A stretch of DNA of 64,000 nt, taken from Choristoneura fumiferana. Lineage: Eukaryota > Arthropoda > Insecta > Lepidoptera > Tortricidae. The stretch is from NCBI RefSeq assembly GCF_025370935.1, contig NC_133472.1:33332463-33396462 (forward strand). The letters are read 5' to 3'. How positions within the stretch are numbered: position 1 is the stretch's first letter; every line of letters starts with the position of its first letter. The notes below the pieces were generated by a model that saw only the letters and a program-made list of their open reading frames with translations, made no database searches and was not told the origin of the DNA. This document shows positions 36,901-48,900 of the stretch, piece by piece. Position numbers and translations under genes: made by a program.

Positions 36901-39900
36901 TATCGCGATTCTTAAAGTTGATGGAGTGACGTTCTACATGATAGCACATTTATGCCACGTATGCTTACAGGGTGACATCGAATTCCTTGAAAGGGCTGGA
37001 AACTAGAACCGACAACAAGGTACCTTTTCCCAGATAACGCCACAAATGGTTTCATACCTTTTTTCTAAGAATTACCATTCCTGAGATATCGCGATTCTTA
37101 AAGTTGATGGAGTGACGTTCTACATGATAGCACATTTATGCCACGTATGCTTACAGGGTGACTGGTAAATCGACCTATTCCTTGAAAGGGCTGGAAACTA
37201 GAACCGACAACAAGGTACCTTTTCCCAGATAACGCCACAAATGGTTTCATACCTTTTTTCTAAGAATTACCATTCCTGAGATATCGCGATTCTTAAAGTT
37301 GATGGAGTGACGTTCTACATGATAGCACATTTATGCCACGTATGCTTACAGGGTGACTGGTAAATCGACCTATTCCTTGAAAGGGCTTATTCTAGAGCTG
37401 ATTTGCAATGTTTTTGGCCCAGGGATCGAAATTCAGTAGTTTTTTTTAGTTATTCGATAGGTATGAACCCTCATTTCCGAAAATATAAGTCTGCCAAGGC
37501 TTTTTCTACTGAAACACCTGGACATACGAGATTATGTGAGCAACATCCCTGGATCCCGTAGTTTGGAATTGTACAGATTACGGAAATTTTAATTACATGT
37601 ATACAACAAGTGAAAAAAACTCCTGCAGATTTTTATCACTTACTACCTCAAACCTTAATAATTAGTGCCTGGGCGACCGAGCTTTGCTAGGGCTTAAACT
37701 CGATAATAAGCGTGTCATCCCCGAAAACCTCTACATAAAGGTGTACCAGAATCTTATGGCAAATAGGGAAATAAAAAATAATGTCTAATCATGACAAAAT
37801 CACGCGTTTTCGTGGATTGCACACTGTCGTCGAGTCGCTGATGAAAATGGAATTGTCCCGTGAAAACTTAAGAGCTATGATTTATTACGACTTTAAAAGT
37901 GGATTAACACAAAAACAAGCACCTTCAAAGACTACAATATACAGGTGGTATTCAGATTTTAAACGCGACCGCATATCACTCACAGACGACGTGCGTGAAG
38001 GTCGACCAAAATCGGCCGTCACTAGAAAACATCGATGCTGTGCTGTGCGTCAAATGATAAAAGAAGACCGGTATGTGACATACCGGGAAATTCAAGAGTG
38101 CTTGGGGATTGCAATGAGTCAGATACAAATTATTTTACGGGAAGAATTGGGCGTGCGAAAGTTGTTTTCCCGCTGGATCCCTCATTTATTATCTGACGAG
38201 CAAAAAGCGACTCGTGTCAATTGGTGCCGCAAAACTTTGAATAAATTCCACGGAGGAGGCTCAAATGCAGTTTTTAGTGTAGTATCGGGTGACGAGTCGT
38301 GGATATATGCATAATATGAGCCTGGATCTAAAAACCAGTCTCGAGTATGGGTCTACGAAGATGAGCTCAAGCCGCAAAAGTTATTCGCTCTCGCAGCACG
38401 GCCAAGAAGATAGTGGCCACGTTTGTCTCCAAATCGGGTCATGTAGGTACTATTCCTTTCGAAGATCGTAGAACGGTCAATGCCGATTGGTACACAACTA
38501 TTTTTTTGCCGAGTATCTTTGACGAACTCGGAAAAAATAACCCTAATCGCCGCATCATCCTTCACCACGACAATGCCAGCTCTGAAAACAACTGAGTATC
38601 TGAACGGTGAAAACGTCGAACTCCTGGACCATCCTCCATACAGCCGCGACTTAAGCCCCAACGACTTTTTGACATTCCCCAAAATCAAGGATAAGTTACG
38701 TGCTCAGCGGTTTCAGACGACAGAAGAAGCAGTGGAGGCCTTTAAAAAGGTAATTTTATCGACCCCTACTTCAGCGTTCAATAAGTGTTTTAAAGACTGG
38801 TTTGCACGCATGGAAAAGTGCATAAAATATAAGGCGAGTACTTTGAGAAACAATAAAAATATCTTTATCCAATTTAACTGCATATTTTTATCTATTCCCG
38901 AAACTTTCAATGTGACCCTGATAAACCTGTAAATATACAATTAAATGTGTAAGTTTTATTATAAGGAGAAAGGAAATAAGTAGAGACATCGATTCGGGAA
39001 AGAATTAAGTATTCACAATAACTTTTCTATTCCCTCTATTATTTGGTTCATGTCAACTGAACCTGTCAAGTTAAAACGTTTAAGTACTCACCAAGGTTTG
39101 AAGGTCCATTGAGCTGCTGTTTGGCAGCGAGAATCGATTCAGTTTCTGGATGGACCTCTCTGTCCTTGTTTTTATCCTTTTCTTTTTCCTCCGATTTGAC
39201 TCGCTCCCTGGGTTCTCGTATTCTTTGAGGCTGTGGAGCTAGCACGGAAGTGGGCGCTGTGGCGGGCGCAGTGGCCACGGGTGCAGCGGACGCCGCGGGG
39301 ATGGGCGCGGCCGAGGCTCCGCTGGCGGGGGCCGCGGGGGCCGCCAGGGCCGCTGGGGCTGCTGGGGCTCCGGCCACGACTAGCGGTGCTGACGCACCTG
39401 GCGTACTACTGAAGCCTACAGAACTAATACTTTCTGTCGACTTATATATTTCGTCTTCGTTAGGCACAACTGGTTTAGTTTTGTTTTTGTTTTGTTGTTT
39501 ATTTGGTGACATAATCTTATTGGCGTCTACTACTAAAGGCTGAACGATCTGATCACTACTTTTTTGCAACTGCTTAATGTTCATTGGCAGTTTAGGCACT
39601 ATTACAGGACTATCGGAGATTGCTGATACAATTGGCGTTTCGTTAGGGATTGGTGTCACCTCCATTCCTAACAATTTAGTATCATTCACATGCAATGTGT
39701 CTGATTTTGTTAGGTTGATCGATAAGGAATTTATCGCATTAAGTTGTGGTTGCAAAGGGCTTGTGGAAGATATAGGCAAATCAACATTCTTATAACTTGA
39801 TTTGATTGAACTTTCACATGTCGCCGTCGGTTGATTAGCCACCTCGTTAACCATCCTTGAAAACTCTTCAGCAATACTGTGTGTGGGTTCCTGATAACAG

Positions 39901-42900
39901 AATATTATAAAAAAAAATGTTAATGGGTCACATTAGCATGCCAAATTATAATAGCTATACTGGGTGGAAAGTTGAGATGGGGCAGCAATACTGGGTTAAG
40001 ACACTAACTTAAAATGTTCAGTTTTTAATTGTCTACATACTGTTTAATTTTCTTTAAGCATAAAGGAATCATATTCGTAAAAAAACAACATGCGAAAGTT
40101 TCACTTTGCAAATTAGTACCCTACGAACTGTATGGAAAAAGTTTTCTTTGATTTATAAAGTCAGTTTTTGGCGATTATCTCTGTTTCTATAGCTCCAGTG
40201 ATGTTAACATTCATTACAAAATTGTAAAGCATAAAATTTGGAGGGTCAATCAATTTTTTTCTTGTCTGTCATTCTACCCCTTTGTCCAAGAGACAAAATT
40301 GACAGTTTCATAAAATCTGTTATAATATATGCTACTAATGTTCTAAGGAGATGATAGTCCGTAAAATAATGGGTTTGTAACTACGACAAAAATGTACGCT
40401 TGATGAATTTTAACCACAGGAAACATGTAGAAACTCGTGGTTTTAAAGCGATACGATAACCAATTCTTCCTCTTTCCCATCATCCGCCGTTTTTATATCT
40501 ACTTACTTACTTACTGCAAATGGGTTCTACTCTACGAACAAATAATAAGTCAGAAATTGTGACTGCGGTATAAGCATACATACAGTGTCCTAAGCTAAGG
40601 TCTCTAAATTATCATGCCAACGTGTACGTATTATGAAGTGGTGCAGGAACAATGCAAAATTAAAATGTCCAGGGATCACTTTCCTCTAATAAGTAGTAGT
40701 AAAATTAGATTTATATTTAAAAAATTTCAAAGACATTAACAGTTGGAGATGGTCACATGGTCAGTATTTATTTCCTGTGTCCTTTCTTCTTTCCTGTATC
40801 GCCCAAACAATAGGTACAAACAGTCTTTATATTTTTCTGTCAGCTAAACTGATGTTTAGTAGTGTGAATAATATAAGATAGGTTTAATGTCAACTGCTCA
40901 TCACCTTTTACGAAAGATTGCTTTTTCCGATGCAGAGACGTTCATTAATTGACGAGGAGCATAAATTGCTTCGCAACTGTGTTAAAATAATTGAAATTAA
41001 ACCCGTGAAGTACTTGTTATTGAGTAGTACCTAACTCCGGTGGTCAACTGTGGTCTTCTTGTGTATTTATCATTAGTTCCACTTCACCAAATAATGATGT
41101 TCAAGAGCAAATGCACGAGTCACTACTAAATATATCCAAATTACCATAGGTGTCCCTACAATATTTCAAGAGTTCCCTCAATTTCCTTAGGATCCAATCA
41201 TCAGATCCTGATTTCGTGCCTATGGGACCTAATTAGAGGTATTCCTATACAAACATTTTTTTTTTAAATCTGCTCATAAATGATGGAGTTCTGACGTAAC
41301 AACCAAAAAAATACAACCGAATTAATAACCTCCTCCTTTTCCTTTATGTCGCTTAAAAAAACAAGCTGTCATTATCCATATATGACACGTCATTGAAACG
41401 TTAGATGTAAGAAGTGATCGTAATTTGAGCATCTGACATTGCATCACGCGAGCCAACCAATCCCAGCATTCTTTCTGAATTTTAACCAATCAACAAGCAC
41501 GTCTATTTGCAACCTCGAAATTGATTCGTATTTGAATCATAAGTCGTTTTAGTTCTAGGTATTTGCGTGGAATTTGTTCTGAGTTACGCTTCCTGACTTA
41601 TTATTTATTCGTAGGTTCTACTATAGGTATAATATTACAAATTGAATGGATCGAATTAACCGTCACGCAGTATTTGTGGAATATAACTGACAAGTATAAC
41701 AAAGTAGGAAGATCAACCATTTACTCACTGGCTGCGGTGTTTGCCGCTCACTTGAATCGCCACTTACATATTGACTGTCATTACTTGAATATAAATCTGT
41801 TAATATATCCTGTCCTGTAAGACAAAATTGTATGTTACAATAAACCCACTCCAATTAAACAGTACCACGTTTTACTAGGTAATAATATTACTTACGTGTA
41901 ACAGGATCTATTATTGCCAGTCTATGACTCCTTTTCGTCTGAGTCGGACGTATACCTGTACAATTATATTAAAAAAATCATTACAATTATTCGCAAACTT
42001 TAAGATAACGCAATTAGAGATTTTTGACAACAATTCCTAAATTTCTAAAAATTACACGAGACAAGAAGTAACCAGCTGAGTTTTGTCATTCCGTTAATGT
42101 TTTTTCAAGTGAGAAATGACGTTGAATTTGAGAGTGGTAAAGCAATTTCTTGGTCATCTACGACAAAATTAGTACGGTGACTTTTGACGAACGACGTTGA
42201 TATTAATTACTGGGGTTTTGGCAATCATTACTAGTAATTTAATTCATTTACCAGACATGGTTTGATGCATGTGCGCCGGAGTTTGAGGATGTGAGAGAGA
42301 GGCCGCGGGCGCGGTGGGCGTCGGCGCCGTACCCTGCGGCCCCATTAGCGTAGTGGGATTATTCCTACCACCGGGGGCATTTGTCTGCAGGTTAGGCGTT
42401 TGTAATTGCTGACTGTTGGATGGGTAGTAATCTGAAAGCATTCACATATTTTTAGTGGACAGTTTAAATATAGAAAATTTAGTTACTCAAGCGAAAACCA
42501 TACTTACAAGGCGGAGTATGGTTCGGAGGATTCGTATAACTTATAAAGGGTGTGACGTACTGGTAAAACCTGGTGTAAAACATATTAAAATTATTAATAA
42601 AAATATCACGTATCATGAAATATCATAATCATAGCATAACAAAAAAAACTCATGTCAACAAAGCCTTCCACAAATGCCAACATATTCATATTTAAGATTA
42701 ACCCCACACGAAACTGATTAATAATCCTTATTCATTATCATTAATTTAATGATAATAAACAAATTATTCATTCTAAAATCAACTGATTCTCACATGCGTA
42801 CAGTCAAGCTTTAAAATAGTTTAACACTTTAGTTAGGGTCTTGTGAGTTTCAGTAACCTGAAACATGTCAAACTGTCAATAATTAAAGAGTCCAACAGGC

Positions 42901-45900
42901 TAAGCGTACAAGAGTGGCCCCCAGCGACGGATTTGGACATTCTTTCATGTGTTGTACTGGCAGGCCCTATGCAGGATCTATGCTTAATATCAGTCCTCGA
43001 CCTTCTTTTGTTTTCGAGTTAATCATGATTATGTAAAATTATCAAGGTATTACTTAAAATGTTATATTTTGTAAACTGTTCAAGTTAATTAACCAACCGA
43101 AATTATATTTTAATAAATTCCATTCAATTCAAATCATTTCTTTCATGTAACAAAAAACAAATAATATATTACTAAATACATTTAAGAAGATAATAATAAA
43201 ATAGACTACAAAATACATATTTTTAACCTGCATCCTGTCCTTAATCATCATAATAAAAAAAAAACTAATTTTATTTTTCTTTCAATTTTTTTAACACTTC
43301 GCGGAGGTACACAAATAAGAAAAATTGGTCAAGTGCGAGTCGAACTCGTACATGAAGGGCTCCGTAAACAGTTCAGTAAAAGTTTATCTTAAAATTCTTC
43401 TAATATGAGTTTTTTGCTGACTGTAGGTACTTTATACTTTATGCCCCTGGTTACCAAAGTACTCGTCAAGACGAATCAAACGAGTCCAAACTCGATGCGG
43501 TCTTGTCGTTTATCACAGAGTTCCTATGCCCACCCGCAAGTTTTATCATCAGATCAACTCCATGTCATAATAATATTGCATTTTCATCGGATTTATACAT
43601 GCGTGTAAAATTTCAGCTCAATCGGTTGAAAATATCTACTTCAAATTTGAGTTGAAAGATTTCACCCGAGCAAACATAGACATTACACTGCAAATAAATA
43701 TAATGCTTGTAATAGTTTAGTTTAGTTTTTGTTAAGAATTTCATTTTTAATGCAAGCTTTTTTGCCGAATGTACTTTTTGTTGACTGTACTTGCATTGTC
43801 GTCTAAACTACATATCTGTACCAAATTTCAAGTCAATACTATTAACTATTGCGGAGTTCGCTCCTACAAAGACGATCCTGGCAGGACCACCAAGATGTCA
43901 CTACCAGATTATTATATTGTCACCAAATTTACATAAGTATGCCAAATTTCAAGTCGATCGGACCACTGGAAGTGGGTCAAATTTAGCTTCCAAGATTTGA
44001 CCCAAACAAACAATAAATAAATAAACAAACAAACAGGGCAAGCTAAGGAAAAGCTTCTAAAAATATCGCCGAAATGTAAGCACTTGTGCAAGTATTTCGA
44101 ATAAAAAACAATTTGAATTCTCATCCTCTTTGGTTCTGGCTGTTTGCTTCTGAAATCATTGCCCGCAACGCGCCGCGCGCGACTCAAAAAAAAAGCTGTC
44201 AGCGCGGTTCATTCGCGGAAAATTCGGCGGACTTCATATGTTGCGTAATTAAATAATAAGAAGCTCAACTAGTGTGAATAAACCTAAAATACTTAGTATA
44301 ATTTTTTTAGTGTAAAAAATAATAGGTAAACATACTGATTAGTGACTGTGCGAATTTGGCGAGCGCTTTATCGAAGTTGGCTTCATTGAAGTTTGTGGTT
44401 CATAAATTGCTTCATTAATTTTGCACAAAAACGAATAAACCACACAATCAGACAGTCACTGTATTATATTATCGAAGCGTTTATAAAACATCATTTAAAT
44501 CGCAAACTTAAAGGAAAACATTTAAACGACATAGTTAGCCTTTAATTCGTAACCTTATTTTATTTTTAGTATTTGTTGTTATAGCGGTCACAGTAATACA
44601 TACGAACGTTGGTGTCTGTACCAAAGTGTTCCACTATGTTCGAACTTGGTACAATACAATCAATTGTTTTAAAGTAATGTAAATGTCCCATTGCTCGACA
44701 TGCTAATGCTCAATAGATAACACCCTGCTGTCACGCGTACAGAAACTCAAGTCATTACAAATTTGTTGACAGCATGGATGTATATATTTCTTCTAAATAT
44801 TCTTATGTGCTTATGCTTAGGGCATTTCAATTTTAAAGTTATTTATTAGCTATAGATAAATAATGTACCTCCTGAGACGACCCGCCGCAAGAACAAAGAA
44901 GCATTTTTTATAAGAAAAACAGTTATTCGTAAATGTTTCGTCATCATGTCATTTTTTTACGTTATCATGAGGTTGTGTACTACGGTCTGCACACAAATGT
45001 GGCGTCATCTGGGAAAAGGGACCTTGTTGTCGGTTTTAGTTTCCGTGATAATCGCATTTAAAGTAAAATGTCGAAAAAATACATTTTTTTCTTTTTTTAC
45101 TCTATATTAATAAGCAGGGTCTAAATTCTAATTTGACAGAGACACAAGTTTTTAAAACGATTTTTTATGAGTTAAAACATCCCTTAAAGTTTAGTAAGAA
45201 AAGGTTATTGTCGGTGCCGGCCGCTCTTGAATGCTTTCTGTGCGCTCGGTATCGGTTTGGAAGACGTGTCGGACGTCGGTACTTTGTCGGCGCGTCATCA
45301 TCACCATCATCCCAGCCTATATACGTCCCACTGCTGGGCACAGGCCTCCTCTCAGAATGAGAGGGCTTGGGCAGTAGTTCCCACGCGGGCCCAGTCCGAT
45401 GCTTGTCAGCGCGTAAAAAACGTCAATCAGAATCATCATAAAATGCGTTTTAAGGTAAATCATTAATAACTGGCCACCATTAGGCGGTAGCCAGTTAGGG
45501 CCTTATTGACGATTTACGCCAATTTGTGTCTTTAGAGGTTGATTTATAATAATAATAATAACGATTAATAGTTACAACTACACATCAAAAGCATTTTTTT
45601 AGATCTTATTCTTAACTATGTCAATAAACATTTTTCGTCCGGCACTAAGGTCCCTTTTCAAATACGTTAATCATTTAGTGTTTGTTGAGACAAAAAAATT
45701 ATAGGTTTTTGGTAAGTTTTAATACTAGTGTTCTTAAATTAGGACTATTAAAATTAATCGTAAGTTATTAGTCTTTTTCAAATGATATCACATCATATCA
45801 CCAAATATTTTATCACGGACGATAAAGTCTCTTTTCGAAAATATATAGTGATTGTACCAACTTTTTACTAAACTTTGCCTTGAATTTTGAGACTAAAAAA

Positions 45901-48900
45901 GTATTTTTTTTAAGATTTGTTGAGTTAATTTGATCTCATTTTAGCGTACTAAATATAAACTTTTGTTGATTTTGACTGTTTAATTACATTTGTAAACCAC
46001 AAAAGTATATTTGTTAAAGTATTTTTTATATAATAAGCAACGTTAATTCAAAACGGAGTAGTTCTTATTTAGTGTCCAATTACGCATAATATTTTGTCCT
46101 TTGATAAAATCCAATGGAAATTAATTATACTATAAATAGAAAATTAAGTAAAAAATCCATCACCTTTTTTTACTATAAAAAAACAGTTGTCCAATTACAA
46201 AATTGTTCTTGAAACCTGAAAGCCGGTACAATCTACTGTTCAAATAGCATGTTATCTATATGTCGGCGGCCGATCGTAAAATCCGCCAGATCACGAAATT
46301 CCTAGGCATATCGTGAAACGCCGCCATTTCATGATATGCCTAAACGTTGGCCAGGCATATCACGATGTGCCTGAGAAATAATACGGCAGATCGATTAGAG
46401 CAACGCATTCGTCGATATTCCTAGCTCTATACCGGGCACATCGTAAAATAGTTTCTTATTTGGCCACTGGTGGCGCTGCGTATGCAATGGCGGCCGTGAC
46501 CAGCTGACCGCCCGTGTTTGTTTAGCGCGTGAAAAATGTCGGCGTCGCAACAAAATGATCTTTAAACCGAAAATAGTGATTGAATTCAAAATAGAAGTGC
46601 AAAAGAAGCTTTTGAACATCAGCTGCGTTCTTTTTATGTGAATCAAACGGATTCTGTGCACAATGTGAAAAAACCATGGACGTCTGCCCGTATTTTAGAG
46701 GTTAGAATTTTGTTGGTAAATAAAGTATTCACTAGTTGTTATTTATTTATATAGAAAAATTTAGGTACGACGAGCGAAGCGAGGAGTGGTTAGTATTAAT
46801 TGCGATCACGACGCACGAGCCGAGCGAGCGAAGCGAGCGTGCCGCGGCAGCGGCCGGCGAAGTGCCAGAACCGACATGGCGGCGTTTCATGATATGCCTA
46901 GGAATTTCATGATCTGCCTAAACTGGCCAAATCATGAAATGGCGGCGCTTCATGATATGCCTAGGAATTTCATGATCTGCCTAAACGTCACTAGGCAAAT
47001 CGCTAAACGGTGAGTTATGAACGATATGGCGGATGTCCCTTAGCCAATTCATGAAATGGCGGCATTTCACGATATGCCTAGGAATTTCGTGATCTGGCGG
47101 ATTTTACGATCGGCCGCCGACATATATAACTTCTAACAACAACATACTTTTATTGGGTGTATAAGGTTGAATCCAATTTTCTCATATCTAATCACTTTTT
47201 CGGGCTTTTGAGGTTCAACATTTTTTTTAAATATCTATTAAACCTACATGCATGTTTCTTACATGGTTCGATAGCTAAATGTATGTAGATTATGGAGATA
47301 TCAATAACTCAATACCGACAACAAGGTCCCTTTTCCCAGATAACGCCACAAATACGGAGAAAAGGTAGTACAGGATACGGAGTTTTTTTCGTTTGTTAGT
47401 CGTGTACCTCGAAATCATAAATTCGTTGTAGCTATTCGCATATTCGCGTTTTGCCGCGATAGCGAATTATGTTGTAGCATGTTTTATTTTATTTTATTTA
47501 TTTGGGGCATCAACAGCAATACAGTACATTATAATAGGACTTAGGTACTAAATAGAAAGCCAATAACAGATGTCCACAGAAATACAGTTGGCGAATCATA
47601 CTTAAAACAGTTAAAACTAACACAGGCAACATGTATTGTTAGTGAGTCCACAAGACTATGATCTCTAGTATGATGTGTGTGTATGCGTGTGCGTGTGCGT
47701 GTGTGTGTGTGCGTGTGCGTGTGCGTGTGCGCGTGCGTGTGCGTGTGTGAGTGCGGTCTGTTATAGGTACTCCAACCAAAGTCGATTTATGTATTTATAA
47801 TAACAAAACCTTACTATTTTTCCGTTAGGAATTTTCGAATACAATGTTATATCAGTATCAGTGGTATATTTTGTTAATCGCATATATTTTTAATCGCGTT
47901 TTACAGCAATAGCATATTCTGTTGTAGCATGGATTTTATCGATCGCCTATTTAATTAGCCGCTAATATTTTTAGACGCATTTTACCTCGGTCACTTATAT
48001 TGTTATAGTGTTTTGTATTAATTGTATTTTTTATTAATCACCTTTAATACTTAATCGCTATTTATCTCGACTAAATATGTAATTGTATTAAAGCACAACT
48101 ACATAACTGCTACAATGGAACACTAACGGGATTTTAACAACTCGCAAGCTTTGTTACCAGTCTGATGTTAAAACATCTGATGTTTTTAACTGTCGTAAAA
48201 TAACGGCCAAGAGCGTGTCGGACACGCCCGAAATAGGGTTCCGTAGCCACTACGAAAAAATTAAGTAATTTTTTTTCTAAGGATTTCGTATTTTGTACGG
48301 AATATTCCAAGTTTAAGTATATTTTATACCTTAGGCTGCTTTTTACTCTTAGGGGCTGTTTCACCATCCATTGATTAGTGTTAACTGGCCGTTAGGTGTG
48401 ATGCCGTCTCTATTAGTTTTGTTCGAATGGACGGAGACGGCATCACATTTAACTGTCGGTTAACGCTAATCAATGGATGGTGAAACAGCCCCTTAAACTA
48501 CTAATAATACTCAAGAAAACTTAACCATTACAAATTTTTCCACCCACCGGTTTAGATTTTAGAGGGGGGACGCTCGATTTTAATGAAAATTTGCACTGTA
48601 AAGATTAATATTTTGCAAACAAATCACTGAATCGAAAAATCGTTTTATATTATGTATATAAAATACCTATCCAACGATACCCCGCACTATATGAAGGTTG
48701 GATGAGAGAAAAAAACACCCCCACTTTACGTCTCAGGGAGGTCTACTCTATAATTATTTTTTTTACAATTTTTTACTGTACCATTTTGTCGGCATAGTTT
48801 ACATTATAATATTCGTGCAAAATTACAGCTTTCTAGCATTAATAGTCCCTGAGCAAAACCGCGGACGGACAGACAGACAGACAGACAGACATGGCGAAAC

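Larger units (their letters stand above)
32313..39091. other. eIF4G intron 10 (6.8 kb)
   Basis: Contains the MITE at 32845, a partial MITE at 35942, SINE and tandem repeats at 36450-37390 and a mariner at 37781. The segments 33350-35690 hold no feature I can name. Confidence 0.6.
46250..47130. mobile_element. Nested foldback element, 90-bp arms
   Basis: atgtcggcggccgatcgtaa and atccgccagatcacgaaatt at the left mirror aatttcgtgatctggcggat and ttacgatcggccgccgacat at the right. Inside, cctaggaatttcatgatctg and catgatatgcctaggaattt words are repeated in tandem. GC-rich repeat copy B (46766-46876) lies in it. Confidence 0.8.
44993..47354. mobile_element. 2.4 kb element with 40-bp terminal inverted repeats
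   Basis: TGTGGCGTCATCTGGGAAAA and GGGACCTTGTTGTCGGT at the left mirror ACCGACAACAAGGTCCC and TTTTCCCAGATAACGCCACA at the right. It contains a SINE fragment (45296) and a nested foldback (46250). No transposase ORF; target duplication not resolved. The same terminal sequence is tandemly repeated at 36812-37390. Confidence 0.7.

Noticed and set aside
39250..39543. Ala/Gly-rich plus-strand ORF
   Set aside because: Antisense shadow of the alanine-proline tract of eIF4G exon 10.
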